Shown here one piece after another: positions 16,228-25,217 of a DNA stretch of 64,000 nucleotides. The position numbers and the translations under genes are program-made. The stretch is from positions 1 through 64,000 of the forward strand of contig NZ_NRSK01000007.1 of NCBI RefSeq assembly GCF_016584115.1. Direction: 5' to 3'. Under the pieces are notes generated by a model that saw only the letters and a program-made list of their open reading frames with translations, did not search any database and was not told where the DNA came from. Numbering within the stretch: the first letter of the stretch is position 1; each line of letters begins with the position of its first letter. This DNA is from Ectothiorhodospira mobilis. GTDB lineage: Bacteria > Pseudomonadota > Gammaproteobacteria > Ectothiorhodospirales > Ectothiorhodospiraceae.

Positions 16228-18030
16228 TCAGGCGCCGCCCGCGGCGGCATCGGCCTGCGGCTCGTGGAACTGGAGCTGGTAGAGGCGGGCATAGGCCCCA
16301 CCCCGGGCCAGGAGCCCCCGGTGCGTGCCCGTCTCCAGGACACGCCCCCCCTGCATGACGACGATGCGGTCGGCGTTCTCCACGGTGGACAGGCGGTGGG
16401 CGATCACCAGGGTGGTGCGGTTGCGCACCAGGTTGTCCAGGGCCGCCTGGATCTGGCGCTCCGATTCCGTGTCCAGGGCGGATGTGGCCTCATCCAGGAT
16501 GAGGATGGGGGCATCCTTGAGCAGGGCCCGGGCGATGGCGATGCGCTGGCGCTGACCGCCGGAGAGCAGCACCCCGTTGTCCCCCACGGGGGTCTGCAGC
16601 CCCTGGGGCAGCCGGTCGATGAACTCCATGGCGTGGGCCGCCTCCGCCGCCTCGCGGATGCGGGCCTCGTCCGTGGCCTCCACCGGGCTGCCGTAGGCGA
16701 TGTTGCCGGCGATGGTGTCGTTGAACAGGGTGACATGCTGGCCCACGTAGGCGATCTGGCGGCGCAGGTCCGCCAGGCGGTAGTTGCGCAGGTCCTCCCC
16801 GTCCAGCAGGATGCGTCCCCGCTGGGGCTCGTAGAAGCGGGGCAGCAGGTTCACCAGGGTGGTCTTGCCGCTGCCCGAACGCCCCACCAGGGCCACGGTC
16901 TCGCCGGGGGCCACCTGCAGGTGGACCTCCTGCAGCACCTCCCCCTTCTCCGGCTCGTAGGCGAAGGAGACCCCCTCCAGGGTGATCTCTCCGCGGGCCC
17001 GCGGCAGGGGGCTGGATCCGGTGTCCCGCTCCAGGGGTTCGTCCAGCAGGCCGAAGATGTTCTGTCCGGCGGCGATGCCCTTCTGCAGCGTGGCGTTGAC
17101 GTTCACCAGGCGCCGGATGGGGGCCAGCAGCAGGAACATGGCCGTGACGAAGGAGACGAAGGTCCCCACGGAGACATCCTGCAGCATGGTGTCCTGGGTG
17201 GCGAGCCAGACGATCAGGGCCAGGGCCACGGCCACGAAGAACTGCACGATGGGCACGTTGCTGGACTGGGTGGCCACCATCTTCATGTGCAGTCGGCGGT
17301 TACGCTCGTTCACCTGTTCGAAGCGCGCCTCCTCGTAGTCCTCGCCGCCGAAGATCTTCACCACCCGGTGCCCGTCCAGCACCTCGCCGGCCACGTGGGT
17401 GACATCCCCCATGGAATTCTGGATGCGGCGGCTGATGCGGCGGAAGCGGCGGGTGACCCGGTCCACGGCGAACACCACCGCCGGGGCGACAATGAGCACG
17501 GTGAGGGTCAGGGTGGCATTGAGATAGAGCATCCAGGCCAGCAACCCCAGCACCGTCACCGAGTCGCGCACCAGGACGGTGAGGCTGTCGGTGGAGGCCT
17601 GGGCCACCTGCTCCACGTTGTAGGTGAGGCGGGAGATGAGCTGGCCGCCGCTGTTGCGGTCGAAGTAGGCGGCCGGCATGTGCAGCAGGTGCCGGAACAT
17701 CTGCCCGCGCAACTCCTTCACCACGCGCCGCCCCACCCACTTGATGCAGTAGTTGGCGAGGAACTCCCCCAGCCCGCGCACGACGAAGATGCCGACGATG
17801 GCGAAGGGGATCCAGCGGATCACATCCGGATCCTGCTCCACGAAGCTGCCATCCATCAGCGGCCGCATGAGGGCGGCAAAGCCCGTCTCCGTACTCGCGG
17901 TCAGGATCATGGCCACCACGGAGACCGCCAGGTACGGCCAGTAGTGCAGGGAATGGGACAGCAGGCGGCGATAGACGCGCATGCCGGAGACCTCGCCGGG
18001 CTCCACTTGGGGGGATCGGGGGGCGCTCAC
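16228..18030 (-). CDS. msbA: Lipid A export ABC transporter MsbA
   Basis: A 600-residue half-transporter that flips lipid A-core across the inner membrane as a homodimer. Six membrane helices fill about residues 25-320, followed by the ATPase. Walker A is GRSGSGKTT, the signature is LSGGQRQR and Walker B is ILILDEATSALD. It starts with GTG, overlapping the exbD stop by four bases (GTGA), so translation is coupled to exbD. Confidence 0.94.
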   Translation of the reverse strand: MSAPRSPQVEPGEVSGMRVYRRLLSHSLHYWPYLAVSVVAMILTASTETGFAALMRPLMDGSFVEQDPDVIRWIPFAIVGIFVVRGLGEFLANYCIKWVGRRVVKELRGQMFRHLLHMPAAYFDRNSGGQLISRLTYNVEQVAQASTDSLTVLVRDSVTVLGLLAWMLYLNATLTLTVLIVAPAVVFAVDRVTRRFRRISRRIQNSMGDVTHVAGEVLDGHRVVKIFGGEDYEEARFEQVNERNRRLHMKMVATQSSNVPIVQFFVAVALALIVWLATQDTMLQDVSVGTFVSFVTAMFLLLAPIRRLVNVNATLQKGIAAGQNIFGLLDEPLERDTGSSPLPRARGEITLEGVSFAYEPEKGEVLQEVHLQVAPGETVALVGRSGSGKTTLVNLLPRFYEPQRGRILLDGEDLRNYRLADLRRQIAYVGQHVTLFNDTIAGNIAYGSPVEATDEARIREAAEAAHAMEFIDRLPQGLQTPVGDNGVLLSGGQRQRIAIARALLKDAPILILDEATSALDTESERQIQAALDNLVRNRTTLVIAHRLSTVENADRIVVMQGGRVLETGTHRGLLARGGAYARLYQLQFHEPQADAAAGGA

Positions 18031-18446
18031 CGGGGATCCTCCTCCAGGGTGGCGATGGACAGGCGGGAGACCCCCAGGCGGGCGGCGGCGTCCATCACCC
18101 GCACCACGGCCTGATGGGGCGCGCGGGCATCGGCCTGGATCACCACAGGGGCGTCGGGGTGGGCCTCCAGGGCCCTGGAGAGGGCGGCGCGCAGGGTGCG
18201 GGGCTGCGTGTTCACCAGTTCCGCCCCGTCCACGAAGAAGCGGCCCTGGGCGTCCACGCCCACCCGCACCCGCTCCCCGGCGGGCATCTCCTGGGTGGCG
18301 TCGGCCCGGGGCAGCTGCAGTTGCATCACACTGGGCCGGTCGAAGGTGGTGGATACCATGAAGAAGATCAGCAACAGGAAGACCACATCGATGAGCGGCG
18401 TGAGCTGGATCTCCACCGGCTCGCTGGTTTTGCGGCGAAAGTTCAC
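18027..18446 (-). CDS. exbD: ExbD/TolR family biopolymer transport protein
   Basis: A 139-residue protein with a short cytoplasmic start, one membrane helix (about 15-37, beginning PLIDVVFLLLIFFM with the proton-path aspartate) and a periplasmic domain. It begins with GTG overlapping the exbB stop (GTGA). Together with ExbB it forms a proton-driven motor. No tonB or tolA gene is adjacent; the pair instead leads the msbA-lpxK-kdsB lipid A genes, an arrangement seen in several gammaproteobacteria. Confidence 0.9.
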   Translation of the reverse strand: MNFRRKTSEPVEIQLTPLIDVVFLLLIFFMVSTTFDRPSVMQLQLPRADATQEMPAGERVRVGVDAQGRFFVDGAELVNTQPRTLRAALSRALEAHPDAPVVIQADARAPHQAVVRVMDAAARLGVSRLSIATLEEDPR

Positions 18447-19072
18447 CCCTGGGTCACCTCCGCATCCCCCCGCTCCCCCTTGAGCACCTCCACCAGGCGG
18501 ATGGCCTCCTGCTCCATCTCCAGCACCAGCTCGTCCACCCGGCCGCGGAAATAGCGGTGGAAGACCAGGGACGGCACCGCCACGGAGATGCCGGCGGCGG
18601 TGGTGATCAGGGCCTGGGAGATGCCCCCCGCCAGTTCGCCGGGATCCCCCACCCCCACGGCGGTGATGACGGAGAAGACCTGGATCATCCCCAGCACCGT
18701 ACCCAGCAGACCCAGCAGCGGGGTCACCGCGGCGATGGTGCCCAGGGTATTGAGGAAGCGTTCCAGCTCGTGGGCCACCTGGCGCCCCGTGTCCTCGATG
18801 GATTCCTTCATCACCTCACGGGAATGCCCCCGGTTCACCAGTCCCGAGGCCAGGATGCGCCCCAGGGGGGAGCCCTCGCGCAGGGCGCGCAGGCGGGTGT
18901 CGTCCAGTTCCCCCGCCTGCAGCCATTGCCAGATCTGCACCACCAGCCGTGGCGGCACCACCCGCCGCCGCCGCAGGGACCAGAGGCGCTCCAGGACGAT
19001 GGCCAGGGCCAGGACGGAACAGGCCAGGATGGGCAGCATGAGCCATCCGCCGGCCTTCACCAGTTCAAACAC
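18443..19072 (-). CDS. exbB: MotA/TolQ/ExbB proton channel family protein
   Basis: A 209-residue inner-membrane protein with three membrane helices (about 10-30, 112-135 and 152-175) and the conserved [21 protein letters not shown] segment of the family. It begins with GTG preceded by GGGGTGA. It is first in the exbB-exbD-msbA-lpxK-trm112-kdsB operon, whose members overlap or lie within a few bases. TolQ is excluded as the better name because no tolR-tolA-tolB genes follow. Confidence 0.9.
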   Translation of the reverse strand: MFELVKAGGWLMLPILACSVLALAIVLERLWSLRRRRVVPPRLVVQIWQWLQAGELDDTRLRALREGSPLGRILASGLVNRGHSREVMKESIEDTGRQVAHELERFLNTLGTIAAVTPLLGLLGTVLGMIQVFSVITAVGVGDPGELAGGISQALITTAAGISVAVPSLVFHRYFRGRVDELVLEMEQEAIRLVEVLKGERGDAEVTQG

Positions 19073-19154
19073 GTGGGATCACCCCGGATGCGGTTACCAT
19101 GGAACGATTGCCGCGCATGATACTTGATCGGCCGGGGCAAAGGCCAAGGCCGGT

Positions 19155-21443
19155 TCAGCGGTGCCAGTGCCGCCGCGCCGCATGACGGTACCCCGGGGCG
19201 ACCCGGATCCCCCGGGGCGACACATCCACCCGCAGCGCCCCGGAGCGGGCGGTATCCAGCAGCGGGATGCCCCGGTCCCGCAGCCGCGCCCGCACCGCCG
19301 GGTGGGGATGACCCGCACGGTTGCCAAAGCCCCGGCTGACCAGGGCCAGACGGGGGGAGACCGCATCCAGGAAGGCCGCCGGCAGGGCCCCGCCGGCGCC
19401 ATGATGGGGCAACACCAGGACATCGGCCTTCAGGGCCTCCCCCGCGCGGCGCAGCAGCACCGCCTGCCCCAGCCCCTCCACATCCCCGGGGAGGAGCACG
19501 GACCCGCCCGGCCCGTGCACCCGCAGCACACAGGAGGAGACGTTGTCGTCCCCCCAGTCCGGCGGCGGATGCAGCACCGTGAACGCCACCCCATCCCAGG
19601 ACCAGCGCTCCCCGGCGCGGCAGGCCCGGCCGGGGAAACGGGACACATCCCGGCTGAGGATCTCCGTCACCGGCAGCAGTGCCCGCAGACTGGCGGCACC
19701 CCCGGCGTGATCCAGGTCCCCGTGACTGATCACCAGCCGGTCCACCCGGGGGCGGCCCACCTGGTACAGGTAGGGCACCACCGCCGCCTCGCCGGCATCG
19801 AAGCGGGGCCCGAAACGGGGGCCGGTGTCGTACACCAGGGTGTGCTCCCGGGTACGCACCACCGCCGCCAGCCCCTGCCCCACATCCAGCAGGGTGAGCC
19901 GAAAGCCCCCCTCGGGGATCTCCGCACGGGGTGGCCACAACAGGGGCAGGATCAGCAGCAGCCCCAGCCAGCGGGCGGGCAACCCCCGGGGACCCAGGAA
20001 CCAGAACATGCCCAGCAGGGCGGGGACCAGGGTCCAGGCCGGGGCGGCATGACGCCAGTGGGCCCCGGGCAGCGCCACCAGAAACTCCAGCAGCGGCCAG
20101 AGCAGGGCCACGGCGTCGTGGGCCAGGTTCCAGGCCCATGCCGCCAACGGCATGGATACGGCGGACAGGGCCGCCCCGGCCAGGGCCAGGGGCACCACCA
20201 CAAAACTCATCCAGGGCACCGCCACCAGATTGGCCAGGGGCGAGATCAGTGATCCCTGCTGGAACAGGACCAGGGTCAGCGGCAGCAGCCCCAGACCCGC
20301 CGCCCACTGCACCCGCCACCAGGCCCGGCCGCCGCCGGCGGGACCCGTGCGCCCCGCCAGGACATACAGGATCACCCCCACGGCGGCGAAGGAGAGCCAG
20401 AACCCGGGGGCCAGCAGCGAACGCGGGTCCAGCAGCAGCACCGCCAGCAGGGCCAGGGACAGGGTCTGCAGGGGGCGCTGCGTGCGCTGCCACCACAGGG
20501 CCCCCAGGGCCACCAGCAGCATCACCAGGGCCCGTTGCGTGGGTACGGAGAACCCCGCCAGGGCGGCATAGGCCAGGGCACAGGCCAAGGCCGCCGGCAC
20601 CGCCGCCCGCTGCGCCGGCAGGCGCAGGGCCAAAGGCGGCAGCCGGCGCCAGAGGGCCAGGACCAGGGCATAACCCAGCGCGGCGGTGAGGCCCACATGC
20701 AGGCCCGAGATGGCCATGAGGTGGTTCGTTCCGGTGGCGATCAGCAGATCCCACTGCTCCGGCCCGATCCCCGAGCGCTCCCCCACCGCCAGGGCCTGCA
20801 GGATGCCGGCGAACGGGGCCTGGGGGTCCAGGGCCTTGTCGATCCCCGCGGCCAGCGCCCCCCGCAGCCGGTTCACGCCATGGACAGGGGCCCCGCTGTA
20901 TCCGATACGGTGGGCACTGTCGGCATCGCGCACATAGGCGGTGGCGCGATCACCTTTGCGAAACAACCAGCCCTCATAATCAAATCCACCGGGATTGCGC
21001 AGCCCGCCGGGCGGGCGCAGCCGCAGGGTCATCCGCCAGCGCTCCCCGGGGGCCAGGTTCGGGGCATCGCCATACCAGCCCACCCGCACCCGTCCGCGCC
21101 AGTCCGTCCCCTGCACGGAGGTGGCTTTCAGGGTGAAGCGGGTCACCCGGCCCTGGCTCTCGGGCAGGCCGTGGATGATGCCGGTGACCCTGCGATCGCT
21201 GCCGGCCAGCTCCGCGGGCAGGGGCGGCCCCACCATCCAGTGGGTATGGATCAGGGCCCAGAAAAAACCGCTCAACCCCCAGACCAGCAGCCGCAGGGGC
21301 AGCGGCCCCCGGTAGAATAGGAGGACAAGGGGCAGCCACAAGACCCCCCAGGCGGGGGACGGCAGGTGCCCCAGCCCGTGCAGCCACCAGACTCCGGCCA
21401 GAAAGGCCCATGCCCGCAGTGCCATCTCCATTCCCTGGAACAA
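19155..21443 (-). CDS. comEC: DNA internalization competence protein ComEC/Rec2
   Basis: A 762-residue membrane channel that takes single-stranded DNA across the inner membrane during natural transformation. In order: an N-terminal membrane region and a DUF4131-type domain, then the multi-helix competence domain (about 220-480) with GTNHLMAISGLHVG, then a metallo-beta-lactamase-like domain (about 510-750) with SHGDLDHAGG. The listed start is TTG with GGGGGA upstream; ATG at 21431 or 21425 would be 4 or 6 residues shorter. It is divergent from the DUF2062 gene, and its downstream end abuts the exbB promoter region. Confidence 0.92.
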   Translation of the reverse strand: MFQGMEMALRAWAFLAGVWWLHGLGHLPSPAWGVLWLPLVLLFYRGPLPLRLLVWGLSGFFWALIHTHWMVGPPLPAELAGSDRRVTGIIHGLPESQGRVTRFTLKATSVQGTDWRGRVRVGWYGDAPNLAPGERWRMTLRLRPPGGLRNPGGFDYEGWLFRKGDRATAYVRDADSAHRIGYSGAPVHGVNRLRGALAAGIDKALDPQAPFAGILQALAVGERSGIGPEQWDLLIATGTNHLMAISGLHVGLTAALGYALVLALWRRLPPLALRLPAQRAAVPAALACALAYAALAGFSVPTQRALVMLLVALGALWWQRTQRPLQTLSLALLAVLLLDPRSLLAPGFWLSFAAVGVILYVLAGRTGPAGGGRAWWRVQWAAGLGLLPLTLVLFQQGSLISPLANLVAVPWMSFVVVPLALAGAALSAVSMPLAAWAWNLAHDAVALLWPLLEFLVALPGAHWRHAAPAWTLVPALLGMFWFLGPRGLPARWLGLLLILPLLWPPRAEIPEGGFRLTLLDVGQGLAAVVRTREHTLVYDTGPRFGPRFDAGEAAVVPYLYQVGRPRVDRLVISHGDLDHAGGAASLRALLPVTEILSRDVSRFPGRACRAGERWSWDGVAFTVLHPPPDWGDDNVSSCVLRVHGPGGSVLLPGDVEGLGQAVLLRRAGEALKADVLVLPHHGAGGALPAAFLDAVSPRLALVSRGFGNRAGHPHPAVRARLRDRGIPLLDTARSGALRVDVSPRGIRVAPGYRHAARRHWHR

Positions 21444-21502
21444 GGTCCATCCCCCGCGGGTGGCCCACCCGGCGGGACGGCATCCATACTCTATATCACG
21501 CC

Positions 21503-22027
21503 ATGGCCAAGAAGCTCATCAAGGGCCTGTTTCCAGGCTACCAGCGCATCCGCCACCACGAGACCCTGCGGCTGTTCGGGGCCATCCTGCACGATCCCTT
21601 CCTGTGGCACCTGAACCGACGCTCCGCCGCCGGGGGCTTTGGCGTGGGCCTGTTCACGGCCTTCCTGCCCCTGCCCGGACAGATGTTGCTGGCGGCGGCC
21701 CTGGCCATTGTCCTTCGGGTGAACCTGCCCATCGCCGTGATGCTGGTATGGATCACCAACCCCCTCACCTTCGCCCCCATCTATTACGCCGCCTATACCC
21801 TGGGGCGATGGGTGCTGGGTGTCCCCGGACGGGGATTCTCCATGGAACTGAGCCTGGCCTGGTTCACCGGCGAACTGCTGGAAATCTGGAAACCCCTGGT
21901 GACCGGGAGCCTGATCCTGTCCACCGTGGCGGGGCTGGGGGGGTACGCTGCGGTGCGCCTGCTGTGGCGGCTGCACATCCTGCACCGGCTGCGGGAGAGG
22001 CGCCGACGGCCCGGGGCGCGGCGCTGA
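21503..22027 (+). CDS. DUF2062 domain membrane protein
   Basis: A 174-residue protein. A basic N-terminal part (MAKKLIKGLFPGYQRIRHHETL) is followed by DUF2062, with two or three membrane segments. The family's GGFGVGLFTAFLPLPGQM and WITNPLTFAPIYYAAYTLG stretches are present. The C-terminus is very basic (RERRRRPGARR). In-frame codons before the ATG at 21503 overlap comEC and are not used. No Shine-Dalgarno sequence is visible. Function is unknown; the gene often neighbours comEC and lolCD in gammaproteobacteria. Confidence 0.85.
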   Translation: MAKKLIKGLFPGYQRIRHHETLRLFGAILHDPFLWHLNRRSAAGGFGVGLFTAFLPLPGQMLLAAALAIVLRVNLPIAVMLVWITNPLTFAPIYYAAYTLGRWVLGVPGRGFSMELSLAWFTGELLEIWKPLVTGSLILSTVAGLGGYAAVRLLWRLHILHRLRERRRRPGARR

Positions 22028-22036
22028 ACGAGGGCC

Positions 22037-22756
22037 TCAGTCCTGCTTCGGCGACAGGCGGCCGTGGGACAGCAGCAGGACCCGGTCCGTACGCGCCGCC
22101 AGCTCCTGGTCGTGGGTGACGATCACCAGGGCCGTGCCCGAATCCCGGTTGAGCTCCAGCATCAGCTCGAAGATCTCCTCGGCCCGGCCCCGGTCCAGGT
22201 TGCCCGTGGGCTCGTCCGCCAGCACGGCCCGGGGCCGGGTGATCAGGGCCCGGGCGATGGCGGCGCGCTGGCGCTCCCCGCCGGAGAGCTCCCCCGGCTT
22301 GTGGCCGGTGCGCGCCCCCAGACCCACCCGCTCCAGCAGGGCCCGGGCGGCCTCGGCGGCCCGGGCCGGGGATTCGCGCCGCACCAGCAGGGGCATGGCC
22401 ACGTTCTCCAGGGCGGTGAACTCCGGCAACAGGTGATGGAACTGGTACACAAAGCCCAGATGGGTGTTGCGCAGCCGTCCCCGGCGGGTGTCCGACAGAG
22501 CGGCCAGATCCTGGCCGCAGACCGATACCGTGCCGCCGGTGGGCAGGTCCAGTCCCCCCAGCAGGTGCAGCAGGGTGCTCTTGCCGCTCCCGGAGGTGCC
22601 GACGATGGCCAGCTTCTCCCCCGGGGACACGTCCAGGTCCACGCCCCGCAGCACCTCCACCTGCATGGCCCCCTCGTCGAAGGTGCGGCGCAGGTCGCGG
22701 CAGCGCAGGACGGGCGCGGTATCGGCTTGCGGCATCGGGTCTCGGGCCTCACTCAT
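22037..22756 (-). CDS. lolD: Lipoprotein-releasing system ATPase
   Basis: A 239-residue ABC ATPase that powers release of outer-membrane lipoproteins from the inner membrane to LolA. Walker A is [10 protein letters not shown], the signature is LSGGERQR and Walker B is [13 protein letters not shown]. The LolD-specific [18 protein letters not shown] segment is present. It overlaps the end of the permease gene upstream by 8 bases. Confidence 0.94.
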   Translation of the reverse strand: MSEARDPMPQADTAPVLRCRDLRRTFDEGAMQVEVLRGVDLDVSPGEKLAIVGTSGSGKSTLLHLLGGLDLPTGGTVSVCGQDLAALSDTRRGRLRNTHLGFVYQFHHLLPEFTALENVAMPLLVRRESPARAAEAARALLERVGLGARTGHKPGELSGGERQRAAIARALITRPRAVLADEPTGNLDRGRAEEIFELMLELNRDSGTALVIVTHDQELAARTDRVLLLSHGRLSPKQD

Positions 22757-23996
22757 AGCGCAGGGCCTGGGCCGGTTGGGTGCGGGAGGCGCGCCAGGCG
22801 GGATAGAGGGTGGCCACCACCGTCAGGCCGAAGGCCAGCAGGCCCACCCGCAGCACGTCCCCGGGCTCCAGGTCCGAGGGCAGATCGGAGATGTAGTAGA
22901 CGTCCGCCGGCAGGAACTGGCGCCCCAGCAGGGACTCGATGGCCGGGACGATGGTCTCCACGTTCAGGGCCAGGGTGACGCCGCCGATCACCCCCAGCAC
23001 CGTGCCCAGCAGGCCGATGACCGTTCCCTGCACCATGAACACCCCCATCACCCCGGGGGGCGACAACCCCAGGGTGCGCAGGATGGCGATGTCCGACTGC
23101 TTGTCCACCACCATCATCACCAGGGTGGAGACGATGTTGAAGGCGGCCACTGCCACGATCAGCGAGAGGATGATGAACATCACCGTCTTCTCCGTCTGCA
23201 CGGCGCGGAAGAAGTTGGCATGCTGCCGGGTCCAGTCGTTCACCCAGAAACGGCCCTCCAGGTCCGCCGCCACCTGCCGGGCGATGATGGGGGCGCGCAT
23301 CAGATCGTCCAGCCTCAGGCGCAGGCCGGAGACGGCGTCGTCCATGCGGTAGATGGTGCGGGCATCGTCCAGGTGGAGGAAAGCGGTGCCCCGGTCGTAT
23401 TCGTACATGCCCACCTCGAAGAGCCCCACCACCGTCAGCCGGCGCATGCGCGGCAGCACCCCCACCGGCGTGACCGCCGCCTTGGGGGTGATGAGGGTCA
23501 CCCGGTCCCCCGGCTCCACCCCCAGGGCCCGGGCCAGTTCGCGCCCCAGCACCACGCCATAGCCCCCGGCCTCCAGATCCTCCATGTCCCCGTGGACCAT
23601 GTGTTGCCCCACCCGGGAGACCCGCGCCTCCAGGGCCGGTTCGACGCCGCGCACCAGGGCGCCGCTCACCCGATCCCCGCTGGCGAACATCCCCTCCCCT
23701 TCCACGTAGGGGGCCACCCCCTCCACATGGGGGGCATCGGCCACCTGGCCCATCACCTGCTCCCAGTCGTGCAACTGGCCATCGAATTCCGACAGGGTGG
23801 CGTGGGCGGCCATCCCCAGGATGCGCTCGCGCAGTTCCTGCTCGAAACCGTTCATCACCGAGAGCACGGTGATGAGCGCCGTGACCCCCAGGGCGATCCC
23901 CAGCATGGAGATCAGGGAGATGAAGGAGATGAAGTGGTTGCGGCGCCGGGCGCGGGTATAGCGCAGGCCGATGAAGAGTTCGGGGGGGCGGAACAT
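22749..23996 (-). CDS. lolC: Lipoprotein-releasing system permease (LolC/LolE family)
   Basis: A 415-residue inner-membrane permease with four membrane helices: one near residues 22-48, then a large periplasmic domain, then three from about 270 to 405. The start [34 protein letters not shown] is typical of the LolC/LolE family. Only one permease gene accompanies lolD, so this may be a homodimeric LolF-type transporter rather than a LolC/LolE heterodimer, unless a second gene lies elsewhere. Confidence 0.92.
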   Translation of the reverse strand: MFRPPELFIGLRYTRARRRNHFISFISLISMLGIALGVTALITVLSVMNGFEQELRERILGMAAHATLSEFDGQLHDWEQVMGQVADAPHVEGVAPYVEGEGMFASGDRVSGALVRGVEPALEARVSRVGQHMVHGDMEDLEAGGYGVVLGRELARALGVEPGDRVTLITPKAAVTPVGVLPRMRRLTVVGLFEVGMYEYDRGTAFLHLDDARTIYRMDDAVSGLRLRLDDLMRAPIIARQVAADLEGRFWVNDWTRQHANFFRAVQTEKTVMFIILSLIVAVAAFNIVSTLVMMVVDKQSDIAILRTLGLSPPGVMGVFMVQGTVIGLLGTVLGVIGGVTLALNVETIVPAIESLLGRQFLPADVYYISDLPSDLEPGDVLRVGLLAFGLTVVATLYPAWRASRTQPAQALRYE

Positions 23997-24008
23997 GGCG
24001 CGATTAAA

Positions 24009-24737
24009 TCACAGCGCGGGCGGATTGCCCATGGCATCCAGATCCACGGGCAGGGTCCGCTCCAGCTGGATGGCCCGGGGCGAGACCCGCGCCCCCAGGG
24101 CCAGCACCTCCACCCCCGCCGCCGCGGCGCGCCGCAGCCAGCGCCCGTACTCCGGGTCGATCTCGTCGGCGGGGCGCACACGCCCCACGTCCGCCCGCTG
24201 CACGCAGAAGACCAGGGCGGCGCGATGGCCGGCCTCCACCATGGCCATCAGTTCCCGCAGGTGGCGCGTGCCCCGGGTGGACACCGCATCAGGGAACAGG
24301 GCCGTATCCCCCTGCACGGCGGCGGTGACATTCTTCACCTCCACATAGCAGTCCTGTTCCCCCAGGGTCAGCAGCAGGTCGATGCGGCTGCGCTCACGGC
24401 CATAGGCCACCTCCCGGCGCACCCGATGGGCCCCGGCCAAAGTGGGCAGGCGCCCGCCCGCCAGGGCCTCCGCCACCAGGGCGTTGCTGCGGCCGGTATG
24501 GATGCCCACCAGGGTGCCGTCCGCCTCCACCAGTTCCCAGGTATAGGCCAGCTTGCGGCGGGGATCGTCGTGGTGACTGAGCCAGACCCGGGCCCCGGGG
24601 GTGCAGCAGCCCATCATGGACCCGGTATTGGGGCAGTGGGCCGTCACCCGGCGACCATCATCCAGGTGCACATCCGCCAGGAAGCGCTTATAGCGACGCT
24701 CCAGGGTGCCGGGCAGCAGGGGCTCGGGGAAATCCAT
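24009..24737 (-). CDS. sfsA: SfsA family DNA-binding/nuclease-like protein
   Basis: A 242-residue protein of the sugar fermentation stimulation family (SfsA). The ATG at 24737 gives the normal family length; upstream in-frame codons are not used. Visible family features are RRYKRFLADV near the start, HCPNTGSM, and the nuclease-like core IDLLL...YVEVKNVT...FPDAVSTRGTRHL. It is 12 bases from lolC and co-directional with it. SfsA was named for maltose metabolism in E. coli; its biochemical role is not settled. Confidence 0.93.
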   Translation of the reverse strand: MDFPEPLLPGTLERRYKRFLADVHLDDGRRVTAHCPNTGSMMGCCTPGARVWLSHHDDPRRKLAYTWELVEADGTLVGIHTGRSNALVAEALAGGRLPTLAGAHRVRREVAYGRERSRIDLLLTLGEQDCYVEVKNVTAAVQGDTALFPDAVSTRGTRHLRELMAMVEAGHRAALVFCVQRADVGRVRPADEIDPEYGRWLRRAAAAGVEVLALGARVSPRAIQLERTLPVDLDAMGNPPAL

Positions 24738-24848
24738 CCAGGTCCTCGTGGGTGGGGGAGCGGGCAGGATCATACCCGTTCCCCGGCACGGGGGACATGG
24801 GCGGGGGCTCCCTCCCGGCGGGCGGTTTCGGCCCCCGCGGGGGGGTGC

Positions 24849-24854
24849 TATAGT
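24849..24854 (+). promoter_or_regulatory. Extended -10 promoter for the 24900 gene
   Basis: TGC-TATAGT forms an extended -10 box with a poor -35 (TTTCGG at 24826-24831). A GCGGGGGC/GCCCCCGC inverted repeat (24801-24808, 24831-24838) overlaps the -35. Predicted leader about 39 bases. Confidence 0.4.
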
Positions 24855-24899
24855 CCAACGGCACGTCCTTGTTTTCGTCCATCGCGCCGGAGCGCCGCC

Positions 24900-25217
24900 A
24901 TGCCCGCACGACCCCTCCTCTGCCTGGGGCTTGCCGCCGCCCTCTGCCTGCCCGCAGCCGGGGCGGATATCCTGCGCCTCCCCGAAGGGCAGTGCCAGGT
25001 GATCCAGGCCCCATGGACCCCGCCCCGGGGCATGGACCGGGACACGGTGCTGCGCCGCTACGGCGAACCCCAGTCGCGCCAGCCCGCGGTGGGGGATCCC
25101 CCCATCAGCCGTTGGACCTATCCCGGCTTTATCGTGGTGTTCGAGGGCCGCCATGTGCTGCACACGGTGGTGCAGGCCCCCGCGCAGCGCAGCCCATCCC
25201 CCGACGCGGAACCGTGA
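24900..25217 (+). CDS. Small predicted periplasmic protein
   Basis: A 105-residue protein with a clear signal peptide (MPARPLLCLGLAAALCLPAAGA, cleavage near residue 22). The short mature domain contains MDRDTVLRRYGEP and PPISRWTYPGFIVVFEGRHVLHTVV, a pattern I associate with conserved gammaproteobacterial proteins of unknown function. The TGA overlaps the agmatine deiminase ATG (TGATG), so the two are co-translated. Its role is unknown. Confidence 0.75.
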   Translation: MPARPLLCLGLAAALCLPAAGADILRLPEGQCQVIQAPWTPPRGMDRDTVLRRYGEPQSRQPAVGDPPISRWTYPGFIVVFEGRHVLHTVVQAPAQRSPSPDAEP

